26,775 nt of DNA. Source: Nostocoides sp039812405 (GTDB lineage Bacteria > Actinomycetota > Actinomycetes > Actinomycetales > Dermatophilaceae). Position numbers and translations under genes: made by a program. How positions within the stretch are numbered: position 1 is the first letter of the stretch; each line of letters opens with the position of its first letter. The notes under the pieces are model-generated. The model saw only the letters and a program-made list of their open reading frames with translations, was not told where the DNA came from and did no database searches. The stretch spans positions 1 through 26,775 of the forward strand of contig JBDIAL010000026.1 in assembly GCA_039812405.1 (NCBI GenBank), in the 5' to 3' direction. Shown here piece after piece: positions 1 to 7,221 of this stretch.

Positions 1-5
1 CTCAT
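1..5 (-). CDS. Start of a divergent gene leaving the window (5' end only)
   Basis: On the minus strand an ATG (positions 5-3) follows a near-perfect Shine-Dalgarno AGGAGG (positions 16-11) with a 5-base gap. Less than two codons lie in the window, so the product cannot be told. The Shine-Dalgarno lies inside the large palindrome at 9-52, so this gene is probably controlled by whatever binds there. A regulator gene is a common occupant of such a position, but that is a guess. Confidence 0.3.
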
Positions 6-8
6 CCG

Positions 9-52
9 ATCCTCCTGCCTAATCGTTCACGCGAACGATTAGGCAGGAGGAT
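9..52. promoter_or_regulatory. Perfect 20-bp-arm palindrome, probable operator
   Basis: The arm at 9-28 is the exact reverse complement of the arm at 33-52, with a 4-base centre (ACGC). The inner part, CGTTC-ACGC-GAACG, has the look of a dyad operator for a TetR-type dimer. Each arm carries AGGAGG reading outward; the left one is the ribosome site of the minus-strand start at position 5. No T-run follows either arm, so an intrinsic terminator is less likely. As RNA it would be a very stable hairpin that hides the ribosome site, so translational control is an alternative. The rest of the region to 293 shows no convincing gene. Confidence 0.6.
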
Positions 53-293
53 AGAGCACTCGGAGGCGTTTGTGAAGGGGGCTCGTCCCGCGGCGACTCG
101 GGGACGGCGGCGCTGGTGCCCGAGAGGGGGTCGTCCCGTCGGCTCCGTGCCAGCCGGCACGATCCGGACGCAGGAAGTGAACGGTGAGTTCCACCCTCCG
201 TGCCTCCGGGCAGAATCCCTCGTCTCGAGTACACGCCCCGAAGCGGAGGCCTGGTGGAGCGACCATCCGTATGGCCGATTTGCATTTAAGTGA

Positions 294-671
294 ATGAACG
301 CTACCATGGTTGTCATGGAGAGGAACATCCCGGAGAGTGCACGTGCGACACCCCAGCCGCCATCGTGGCGCCGAGGCGTCGACATCGTCGAGAGGACGGC
401 TGGCCCACCCTTGGCGCGCGTGACCGCGAGCGCGGCGTTCGCCCAGGTCGTCGGGCTGGCGTTGAGGGCCAGAGCGGTCGGCGAGGACGTCGTGGGGCGG
501 GAGACCGAGAGGCTTCTGCACCGTCTCAACCTCCCGTCGGCACGTGACGTCGCCCGGCTGCGTCGGCTCGTCGCGGACGTCGACCGGCAGACCCACCAGA
601 TCCACCGCCAGCTCGGCCGCATCGAGGGGGGTGCGCACCATGGGGCTCCGTCCGCCATCGACGCCCGGTGA
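294..671 (+). CDS. PhaE-like PHA synthase subunit / phasin-like protein
   Basis: This 125-residue protein sits directly before, and overlaps, a PHA synthase gene. Its C-terminal half (about residues 75-118) has a leucine/proline element (LNLPSARDVARL) followed by a long helix rich in heptad leucine, arginine and glutamine. That resembles the C-terminal part of PhaE, the non-catalytic partner of class III PHA synthases, and of phasins, which have an 'LN(I/L)P(T/S)..DV..L' segment before a coiled coil. It is much shorter than classical PhaE (about 350 residues), so it would be a minimal partner. No signal peptide or membrane segment is seen. The start is uncertain: ATG at 294, 306 or 315 are in frame and none has a good ribosome site. 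Function rests on the weak motif and strong context. Confidence 0.65.
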   Translation: MNATMVVMERNIPESARATPQPPSWRRGVDIVERTAGPPLARVTASAAFAQVVGLALRARAVGEDVVGRETERLLHRLNLPSARDVARLRRLVADVDRQTHQIHRQLGRIEGGAHHGAPSAIDAR

Positions 672-1773
672 CCTGCTGGCTGCGGGCACCCGCGAGGCCC
701 GCCTCGCCGCGCTCCGAGCCCGCAACGGAATCCGGCTCGCGACCGGGTCTGCCCGACCCGAGGTCGCGCCGACCCCGGCCGACGTGGTGTGGAGCCGCGG
801 CCGGGCGCGGCTGCTGCGCTACGCGAGCGCCACGCCGCGCTACCGCACCCCACTGCTCGTCGTCTTCAGCCTCGTCGGGCGCGCCTACATCCTCGACCTG
901 GCCCCCGGCAACAGCTTCGTCGAGCGGCTCCGCGACGAAGGGTTCGACGTCTACCTCCTCGACTTCGGTGTCGCCGACGATCGCGACGCCGGCAACACGC
1001 TCGACACGTACGCCGTGGAGTACCTGGGGGATGCGATCGCCGCGGCCGTCGAGACGAGCGCCGCCGACGAGGTCAACCTCGTCGGCTACTGCATGGGCGG
1101 ACTCCTCGCCCTGCTCGGAGCGGCCGCATGCCCCGAGTGGCCGGTCCGGTCCCTGACGACCATCGCGACACCCGTCGACCTGAACGCCCTCGGTGCGCTG
1201 ACGAATGTCGTCGGCTCGGGGACTGTGGAGGTCGAGGACCTCCTCGACTCCACGGGCAACGTGCCCCCGAGGGTCGTCGAGTACGCCTTCCGTGCGGTGC
1301 TCCCGATGGGTCGGGTCACGCAGTACGCCGACCTCCTCGACGGGATGTGGAGCGAGGACTACCTCACGGCGTACCAGCAGATGACGGGGTGGATGTCCGA
1401 CCAGGTGCCACTGGCCGGAGCGACGGCCGCTGAGGTCGTCACCGAGCTCGTGCGGTCCGACTCGCTGGCCACCACCGGGGTATGCCGGTTCGGCGGGCGG
1501 ACCGTCGACCTCGCGGACATCGCCGTGCCCTTCCGGAGCATCGTGGCGGAGGACGACACCATCGCCCCGGCGGCCTCGTCCGCCATGCTGCCCCACCTCG
1601 TCGGGTCGGTGGACAGCGCCGAGGTGCGCCTGCCCGGCGGTCACGTCGGACTGTTCGTCGGCCGCAGCGCCCACCGGCGATCCATTCCCCTCATGGTCGA
1701 CTTCTTCGCCGGGATGTCCGAGCCCGCAGGGGCTCGCACCATCGAGGCGGACCTCGTCGGAGCGCCCGGGTGA
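640..1773 (+). CDS. phaC: Class III-like poly(3-hydroxyalkanoate) synthase, catalytic subunit PhaC
   Basis: PhaC polymerises (R)-3-hydroxyacyl-CoA into polyhydroxyalkanoate, releasing CoA. The 377-residue protein has an alpha/beta hydrolase fold with the PHA synthase box GYCMGG, giving nucleophile Cys151. Asp306 in EDDTIAP and His335 in GGHVGLFVG complete the triad. These positions are close to those recalled for the class III enzyme of Allochromatium vinosum (C149, D302, H331), and the length fits class III (about 355) rather than classes I, II or IV as judged with the short upstream partner. The start at ATG 640 is chosen because GAGGGGGG lies 8 bases upstream; in-frame codons back to 544 give unlike-protein sequence. 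It overlaps the PhaE-like gene by 32 bases. A few actinobacterial homologues may be hydrolases rather than synthases, but the Cys in place of Ser argues for a synthase. Confidence 0.82.
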   Translation: MGLRPPSTPGDLLAAGTREARLAALRARNGIRLATGSARPEVAPTPADVVWSRGRARLLRYASATPRYRTPLLVVFSLVGRAYILDLAPGNSFVERLRDEGFDVYLLDFGVADDRDAGNTLDTYAVEYLGDAIAAAVETSAADEVNLVGYCMGGLLALLGAAACPEWPVRSLTTIATPVDLNALGALTNVVGSGTVEVEDLLDSTGNVPPRVVEYAFRAVLPMGRVTQYADLLDGMWSEDYLTAYQQMTGWMSDQVPLAGATAAEVVTELVRSDSLATTGVCRFGGRTVDLADIAVPFRSIVAEDDTIAPAASSAMLPHLVGSVDSAEVRLPGGHVGLFVGRSAHRRSIPLMVDFFAGMSEPAGARTIEADLVGAPG

Positions 1774-2708
1774 CCATGGGCGCCACCGTCGTCTCGCTCG
1801 CCTCCGCCACCCGGTCCGCCGTCCACCCGCGTAGCCGCGACACCGCATACGTCGTCGAGTCATCCGTCGACGTCGGCGGGATCCCGACGCGGACCCTCGA
1901 GATCGAGGGCGACGGCCCGCCGCTCCTGCTGCTGCACGGCTTCACGGACTCGGCCGACTCCTGGCGACCGCTGCTCGCCGAGCTGCACCGCCGGAACCGG
2001 CGCGCCGTGGCCGTGGACCTCCCGGGATCGGGAGCCGCCCCACCCATGGGCCGGCCGGCCATCGCGACGCTCGCGGCCTTCGCGACCGCGTTCGTCCGGA
2101 CGTATGCCGGAGGGCAGGGCGTCGTCGTCGTCGGCAACTCCCTCGGCGGGCTGCTGGCCCTCGAGGTCGCCCAGGACTCGAGCCTGCCGATCCGGGAGGT
2201 CGTCTGCCTCGCGCCGGCGGGACTCGCATACCACCGCCGCTTCGTCGTCCTCGAGCGATGCCTGCGCCATCTCGACCCGTGGCTGCGGGTCGTCGACCGG
2301 TTGCCCGTGCCCGCCTCCGTGGTGCGGGGGGCGGCGGCGGCCGTCTACCACCACCGGATCGGCCGCCGCCGCGCGGACGTCACGTTGGCGCGGCGCTACG
2401 CCTCCCACCTGCGCGGCATGAAGGACGTCGCGCGGATGCGGGCCGACCTGCTCGCGCTCAGCGATGACAGCAGCGCCGAGCCGCTGCGGGTCGACCGGAT
2501 CCGCCGGCCCGTCCTCCTCGTCTGGGGGGTCCGCGACCAGCTGCTGTCGGTCGCGGGTGCGCCGTCGCTGCTCGCGGCCGTGCCCGACTCTCGGCTCGTC
2601 GTCCTCGACGACTGCGGCCACTGCCCTCAGATCGAGCGGCCCGTCGAGGTGGCCGATCTCGTCTGCGCCCCGCCCCGACGATCCTCTGCTCTCGATCCCA
2701 CCACCTGA
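1770..2708 (+). CDS. Alpha/beta hydrolase
   Basis: This 312-residue enzyme has the classical alpha/beta hydrolase layout: oxyanion motif LLLLHGF, nucleophile elbow GNSLGG (Ser124), acid Asp256 in VWGVRDQLL, and His284 in DDCGHCPQIE. It could be an esterase, a C-C hydrolase or a PHA depolymerase-like protein; the substrate is not visible. GTG at 1770 overlaps the phaC stop as GTGA and has GGAG 7 bases upstream, so I prefer it to the ATG at 1776, which has a 13-base gap to the same GGAG. Coupling to phaC suggests a role in polymer or acyl-CoA turnover. No signal peptide is seen, so it is probably cytoplasmic. Confidence 0.75.
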   Translation: MTMGATVVSLASATRSAVHPRSRDTAYVVESSVDVGGIPTRTLEIEGDGPPLLLLHGFTDSADSWRPLLAELHRRNRRAVAVDLPGSGAAPPMGRPAIATLAAFATAFVRTYAGGQGVVVVGNSLGGLLALEVAQDSSLPIREVVCLAPAGLAYHRRFVVLERCLRHLDPWLRVVDRLPVPASVVRGAAAAVYHHRIGRRRADVTLARRYASHLRGMKDVARMRADLLALSDDSSAEPLRVDRIRRPVLLVWGVRDQLLSVAGAPSLLAAVPDSRLVVLDDCGHCPQIERPVEVADLVCAPPRRSSALDPTT

Positions 2709-2757
2709 CCACCCATCCACTCGACCCGACCACCGATCCGCTCGACAAGGAGTCCCC

Positions 2758-4587
2758 GTGTCCACCGCCAGTCCCCTCACCGCCTACCTCCCGCTCGACC
2801 GCACTCCGGTCTCGACGCTCTGCGAGGCCTTCCGCCGCAACGTCGAGCAGCACCCCGACGACGTCGCTCTCCGGGCCGGCGACGGACGCCTGGAGCTCAC
2901 CTGGAGTGCCTACGGGGACCGTGTCCGTGCCGTCGCCGCGGGGCTCTCCTTCCTCGGGGTGGGACTCGGCGACACCGTCACCCTCATGCTGACCAACCGG
3001 CCGGAGGCCTTCGTCGTCGACACCGCGGCGCTCATGGTCGGGGCGACCCCGGTGTCGGTCTACAACACCTCCTCGACCGAGCAGCTCCAGTACCTCGTCG
3101 GCCACGCCGAGAGCCGAGTGGTCGTCACCGAGAGCCGGTTCCTCCCGACCGTCCTCGCTGCCAAGGCATCCCTCCCGGCCCTCAGCCACGTCTTCGTCGT
3201 CGACGACCAGGAGACGGCTGATCTGCCGACCGGCGCGCGGCCCCTCTCGGCCCTGGAGGCGGCCGGCGACCCGGACTTCGACCTGTGGGCCGCGGGCGAC
3301 GCGGTCCGGCCCGACGGCGTGGCGGTGCTCATCTACACCTCCGGGACGACGGGTCCGCCGAAGGCCGTCGAGCTGACGCATGCCAACGTCGTCGCGGTCT
3401 GGCTCATGTCCGCGTCGGCGGCTCCCGCGTTGTGGCGGCGCGGACGTCTCATGTCCTACCTGCCGATGGCCCACATGGCCGACCGCATCGTCGCCCACTA
3501 CGCCTCGCTGATGACCGGATCCACCGTCACCACGTTCACCGACCCGAAGGTGGCCCTCGGGTCGCTGCGTCAGGTGCGGCCCACCTTCACCGCGACCGTT
3601 CCCCGGATGTGGGAGAAGATGAAGGCGGCACTCGACGCGCAGTTCGCCGCGGAGCCGGACGAGGCGACCCGGGCAGGGGTCCAGGCGGCGTTGCGCGCCG
3701 CGGTCGCCAAGGTCCGCCTCGAGCAGGCCGGGCAGCCCGTGCCCGAGGACCTCGCCGCGAAGTGCGCGCGTGCGGACGAGGCGATCTTCTCCCGCGTCCG
3801 GGCGGCGATCGGGTTCGACGACATCGACGTCCTCATCTCCGGGGCCGCCCCCATCGGCACCGAGGTCCTGGAGTTCTTCGCCGCGATCGGGCTGCCGATC
3901 AGCGAAGCCTGGGGAATGTCCGAGACCGGCGCCGCCGGAACGCTGTCCGGGCCGGCTGAGATGCGGATCGGGACGGTGGGCCGTCCGCTGCCGGGCATGG
4001 AGGCCACCATCGCCGACGACGGCGAGCTCCTCGTGCGGGGGCCGAACCTCATGCGGGGGTACCGCAAGGATCCCGAGCAGACGGCCGACATCGTCGACGT
4101 CGACGGGTGGCTGCACACCGGAGACATCGCGACGATCGACGAGGACGGCTATGTCCGCATCGTCGATCGCAAGAAGGAACTCATCATCAACGCCGCCGGC
4201 AAGAACATGTCGCCCTCGAACATCGAGAACCACGTCAAGGCCGGCAGCAGCCTCATCGCCAACGTCGTCGCCATCGGCGACCGGCGGCCCTACAACACCG
4301 CGCTCGTCACTCTCGACCCGGAGGCTGGGGCCGAGTACGCGAGGATGCACGGCCTACCCGACGCGGCGGTGGCGGCCCTGGCCCGCGACGAAGGCGTCCT
4401 CGCGCGCGTCGCCCAGGCCGTCGAGGAGGCGAACACCCGGCTCAGTCGGGTCGAGCAGATCAAGAAGTACACGGTGCTCGAGGACGAATGGCTTCCAGGC
4501 TCCGCCGTCCTCACCCCGACGATGAAGCTCAAGCGCCGCCCCATCGCGGAGGCGTATGCCGCCCAGATCGAGGCGATGTACGCCTGA
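2758..4587 (+). CDS. Long-chain fatty-acid-CoA ligase (AMP-forming)
   Basis: Activates a fatty acid with ATP and CoA to acyl-CoA via an acyl-adenylate. The 609-residue length and motifs fit the long-chain ACSL/FadD15-like branch of the ANL superfamily: phosphate loop YTSGTTGPPK (about 193-202), A5 motif WGMSE, GWLHTGD, hinge region RIVDRKKELIINAAGKNMSP, and the C-terminal catalytic lysine region PTMKLKRRPI. The start is GTG 2758 with AAGGAG 5 bases upstream. It follows the hydrolase by about 50 bases and probably ends the phaC operon, since a hairpin lies just after its stop. It could supply acyl-CoA to both beta-oxidation and PHA synthesis; chain-length preference cannot be read. Confidence 0.88.
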   Translation: MSTASPLTAYLPLDRTPVSTLCEAFRRNVEQHPDDVALRAGDGRLELTWSAYGDRVRAVAAGLSFLGVGLGDTVTLMLTNRPEAFVVDTAALMVGATPVSVYNTSSTEQLQYLVGHAESRVVVTESRFLPTVLAAKASLPALSHVFVVDDQETADLPTGARPLSALEAAGDPDFDLWAAGDAVRPDGVAVLIYTSGTTGPPKAVELTHANVVAVWLMSASAAPALWRRGRLMSYLPMAHMADRIVAHYASLMTGSTVTTFTDPKVALGSLRQVRPTFTATVPRMWEKMKAALDAQFAAEPDEATRAGVQAALRAAVAKVRLEQAGQPVPEDLAAKCARADEAIFSRVRAAIGFDDIDVLISGAAPIGTEVLEFFAAIGLPISEAWGMSETGAAGTLSGPAEMRIGTVGRPLPGMEATIADDGELLVRGPNLMRGYRKDPEQTADIVDVDGWLHTGDIATIDEDGYVRIVDRKKELIINAAGKNMSPSNIENHVKAGSSLIANVVAIGDRRPYNTALVTLDPEAGAEYARMHGLPDAAVAALARDEGVLARVAQAVEEANTRLSRVEQIKKYTVLEDEWLPGSAVLTPTMKLKRRPIAEAYAAQIEAMYA

Positions 4588-4595
4588 CGGCCGCA

Positions 4596-4634
4596 CGGCG
4601 AGCTGCCGTCGCCTCCTGCGGGGGCAGCTCGCCG
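4596..4634 (+). terminator. Hairpin after acyl-CoA ligase gene
   Basis: The 12-base arms CGGCGAGCTGCC (4596-4607) and GGCAGCTCGCCG (4623-4634) pair perfectly around a 15-base loop, starting 9 bases after the stop codon. There is no T-run, which is usual for high-GC actinobacteria. It separates the phaC operon from the regulator gene. Confidence 0.6.
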
Positions 4635-4709
4635 CAGCACATGTGAATGCCAGCTAATCTGGTTGCGAGCACGACCCGAGACGAGCACGAGAAGGAAGGT
4701 GGGAGGGCG

Positions 4710-5900
4710 ATGAGCGCAGAACCCGCGACCCGGCAGCCGATCCGTCGTCGTCCCGCCGACCGCAAGCAGCGGATCGTCGCGGCTGCGGGCGACCTGTTCG
4801 CGGAGCGCGGCTACCACAACGTCTCGCTCGCGGAGGTGGCCCGCGCCGTCAACATCACCGCCCCAGCGCTCTACCGGCACTTCCGCAACAAGCAGGACCT
4901 CCTGCTGGCCGTCGTCCGGGACAGTATCGACGGAACGTCCGAGCTGGTGAGCGAGGCGAGCGACGTCTCGGACTTCCTCGAGAGTGCGGCGGCCATGAGC
5001 CTCGATCGCCGCAAGGCTCCGATCCTCTGGCAGCGCGAGGCGCGCCACCTTCCCGACGAGGAGCGCACGGCCCTGTGGCGGGAGCTGGCCGACGTCGGCG
5101 CGGGACTGCGCGACCTCATCCTCGTCGAGCGACCGGAGCTGAGCCGGGACCAGGCGTGGATCCTCGCGTGGGCGACGACATCGGTGTTCAGCAGCGTGTC
5201 GTTCTACCGTGGCTCGCTCCCCAGGCGCCACTTCATCAGGCTGCTCGTCGGGCTGGGCCGAGCGGTGGCCTTCTGTACCCTGCCGGACACCTCCGCGACG
5301 GCCCGTCCGACACGTCCCACGGTCGTGGAGGGCCTGCCGGTCTCCACCCGGGAGAACCTTCTCAACGAGGCCGTCCGACTCTTCGACGAGCGCGGGTTCC
5401 GGTCGGTGACGACCGACGAGATCGGCGAGGCCGCAGGCATGTCGGGACCCAACATCTACAAGCACTTCAGCACCAAGGACGAGCTCCTGCTGGCGGCGGT
5501 CATCAGGGCCGGTGAACGGCGCCGGGCCGCGACGAGCGAGGCCCTCGCGACGGCGGAGGCCCCCGAGGAGGGGCTCACCCGGCTCGTCACGGCATACATC
5601 CGCTTCGCGAGCGAGAACCGCCACCTGCTCGGTGTCCTCATCAGCGAGCTGGACCAGCTTCCCGAGACCCAGCGTCGCGCGAGCCGCCAGAACCAGCGCG
5701 ACTTCATCGCCCTGTGGGTCGACCTGCTCACCCAGGTGCGCCCCGGGCTCGAGCCGATGCCGGCCAAGGTGACCGTCCTGGCCGCCCTCGCCGTCGTCGA
5801 CAACCTCGTCCGGACACCCGCGACGTCGCGCGTCGTGGGTTTCGACAGCGACCTGCCCTGCATCTGCCAGGCCGTTCTCCTCGGCGGTCCCACCGACTGA
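4710..5900 (+). CDS. Tandem TetR-family transcriptional regulator (two HTH domains)
   Basis: This 396-residue protein holds two TetR modules in a row. The first DNA-binding domain (about residues 11-70) has RIVAAAGDLFAERGY then VSLAEVARAVNITAPALYRHF and a NKQDLL tail. The second (about 209-270) has NLLNEAVRLFDERGFRSVT then IGEAAGMSGPNIYKHF and KDELLLAAV. Each is followed by a helical ligand-binding-like region. A normal TetR protein is about 200 residues and forms a homodimer; this chain is equivalent to two. ATG 4710 is preferred, with GGAGG and AAGGAAGG upstream; an in-frame ATG at 4647 would add an atypical N-terminus. It precedes the thiolase/thioesterase operon on the same strand by 160 bases, so it may control that operon, its own gene, or the wider cluster. 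The inducer is probably an acyl-CoA or substrate, by inference. Confidence 0.85.
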   Translation: MSAEPATRQPIRRRPADRKQRIVAAAGDLFAERGYHNVSLAEVARAVNITAPALYRHFRNKQDLLLAVVRDSIDGTSELVSEASDVSDFLESAAAMSLDRRKAPILWQREARHLPDEERTALWRELADVGAGLRDLILVERPELSRDQAWILAWATTSVFSSVSFYRGSLPRRHFIRLLVGLGRAVAFCTLPDTSATARPTRPTVVEGLPVSTRENLLNEAVRLFDERGFRSVTTDEIGEAAGMSGPNIYKHFSTKDELLLAAVIRAGERRRAATSEALATAEAPEEGLTRLVTAYIRFASENRHLLGVLISELDQLPETQRRASRQNQRDFIALWVDLLTQVRPGLEPMPAKVTVLAALAVVDNLVRTPATSRVVGFDSDLPCICQAVLLGGPTD

Positions 5901-5986
5901 CGGCGGCCTTGAGTCGTGGCACGGGCCGAGTTATCGATGCATCACTTTTTGAGAAGTCCTGTCGTAGCGATGCGCAGATACCCATG

Positions 5987-6002
5987 AGTGACAATGCTCA
6001 CA
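5987..6002. promoter_or_regulatory. CRP/GlxR-like dyad upstream of thiolase operon
   Basis: AGTGA-CAATGC-TCACA matches 9 of the 10 defined bases of the CRP-type consensus TGTGA-N6-TCACA. The centre lies about 66 bases before the thiolase start, in an AT-richer stretch. CRP-family proteins in actinobacteria (Mtb Crp, Corynebacterium GlxR) bind such sites. A chance match is possible. Confidence 0.35.
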
Positions 6003-6025
6003 GGGAATCTCGTGGTTGATCACGC

Positions 6026-6051
6026 TTGACGATAAGGATAGTGAATATTAA
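6026..6051 (+). promoter_or_regulatory. Candidate promoter of thiolase-led operon
   Basis: TTGACG at 6026-6031 matches 5 of 6 bases of the -35 consensus. TATTAA at 6046-6051 matches 4 of 6 of the -10, but the spacer is only 14 bases; TAACTT at 6049-6054 gives 17 bases and a poorer match. The predicted transcript would begin at or very near the ATG at 6061, so it might be almost leaderless. The region 5935-6060 is clearly more AT-rich than the genes around it. Confidence 0.35.
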
Positions 6052-6060
6052 CTTAGGAGT

Positions 6061-7221
6061 ATGCGAGATGCCGTCGTCGTGGACGCCGTCCGGACCCCCG
6101 TGGGCAAGCGTGGAGGGGCGCTGTCCGGAGTTCACGCGGCCACCCTCTCCGCGGTCGTCCTCACCGAGCTGACCGCGCGCGTCGGCCTCGACCCCGCCGA
6201 GGTCGACGACGTCGTCTGGGGCTGCGCCGGGGGGCTCGGGATGCAGGCCGGGTGCATCGCGCGCGCCGCGGTCCTGGCCGCCGGATGGCCCGAGTCCGTG
6301 CCGGGCGTGACGGTCGATCGCCAGTGCGGGTCGTCCCAGCAGGCCGTGCACCAGGCTGCCGCGGGCGTCGTCGCAGGACAGTACGACGTCGCCGTCGCCG
6401 GCGGCGTGGAGCTGATGAGCGTCGTCCCCCTCGGGTCGACGAGGGGTGACGGACGGTTCGGCGAGCCCTTCGGCCCGCGTGTGCTGGAGCGCTACGGCAT
6501 CCGCTTCCACCAGGGGGTGGGCGCCCAGCTGATCGCCGACGAGTACGCCATCACCCGCGAGGAGATGGACGCCCTCTCCGTCGAGTCGCACACCCGGGCT
6601 GCGCGCGCTGCGAGGGACGGCAGGTTCGCGGGCCAGATCGTGGCCGTGCCGGACGGCAGGCCCGGCACGGCGTCGTTGCTCGAGCACGACGAGGGGGTGC
6701 GACCCGACACCGATGCCGCGGTCCTCGCCGGGCTCCGCGCGGCCTTCGACGAGGGCGGGTCGATCACGGCAGGCAACGCCAGCCAGATCTCCGACGGGTC
6801 GGCGGCACTGCTCCTCACGACGAGCGAGGTGGCGCGCGCCCGTGGATGGACGCCCGTGGCCCGGGTCCACACCGCCGTGGTCACCGGGACCGATCCGGTC
6901 ACCATGCTGAAAGGTCCGATCCCTGCCACGGCGAAGGCCCTGCGACGAGCCGGCCTGCGCCTGGAGGACATCGGAGCCTTCGAGATCAACGAGGCGTTCG
7001 CCTCGGTGACCCTCGCCTGGCTGCGCGAGACCGGCGCCGACCCGGCCCTGACGAACCCCAACGGAGGAGCGATCGCCATCGGCCACCCCATCGGTGCCTC
7101 CGGGGCTCGGATCATGACGACCCTCGTCCACCACATGCGCGACGAGGGCATCCGCTACGGGCTGCAGTCGATGTGCGAGGGCGGCGGCATGGCGAACGCG
7201 ACGATCCTCGAGCTGCTGTGA
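6061..7221 (+). CDS. Acetyl-CoA acyltransferase (thiolase)
   Basis: Cleaves 3-ketoacyl-CoA with CoA in the last step of beta-oxidation. This 386-residue protein has all thiolase marks: N-terminus AVVVDAVRTPVG, nucleophile Cys89 in DRQCGSSQQA, NEAFA, His342 in GHPIGASGAR and the second Cys372 in MCEGGGMAN. The start ATG 6061 fits the family N-terminus, yet the AGGAG upstream is just one base from it, so initiation may be leaderless or unusual. It leads a four-gene operon and overlaps the next gene by GTGA. It closely resembles the thiolase at 12607-13770, which leads the other operon, so the two look like paralogues from a duplication. Substrate chain is unknown. Confidence 0.9.
   Translation: MRDAVVVDAVRTPVGKRGGALSGVHAATLSAVVLTELTARVGLDPAEVDDVVWGCAGGLGMQAGCIARAAVLAAGWPESVPGVTVDRQCGSSQQAVHQAAAGVVAGQYDVAVAGGVELMSVVPLGSTRGDGRFGEPFGPRVLERYGIRFHQGVGAQLIADEYAITREEMDALSVESHTRAARAARDGRFAGQIVAVPDGRPGTASLLEHDEGVRPDTDAAVLAGLRAAFDEGGSITAGNASQISDGSAALLLTTSEVARARGWTPVARVHTAVVTGTDPVTMLKGPIPATAKALRRAGLRLEDIGAFEINEAFASVTLAWLRETGADPALTNPNGGAIAIGHPIGASGARIMTTLVHHMRDEGIRYGLQSMCEGGGMANATILELL

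Noticed and set aside
72..293. 73-codon plus-strand ORF with GTG start and GGAGG 5 bases upstream, ending just before ATG 294
   Set aside because: The translation is arginine/proline-rich with no recognisable fold and looks like random high-GC reading; the ribosome-like site may be chance. Not listed as a gene.
5936..5950. GATGCATC palindrome followed by a T-run after the TetR gene, as a terminator
   Set aside because: The dyad is only 8 bases with no loop and sits in the promoter-like AT-rich stretch; too weak to call.
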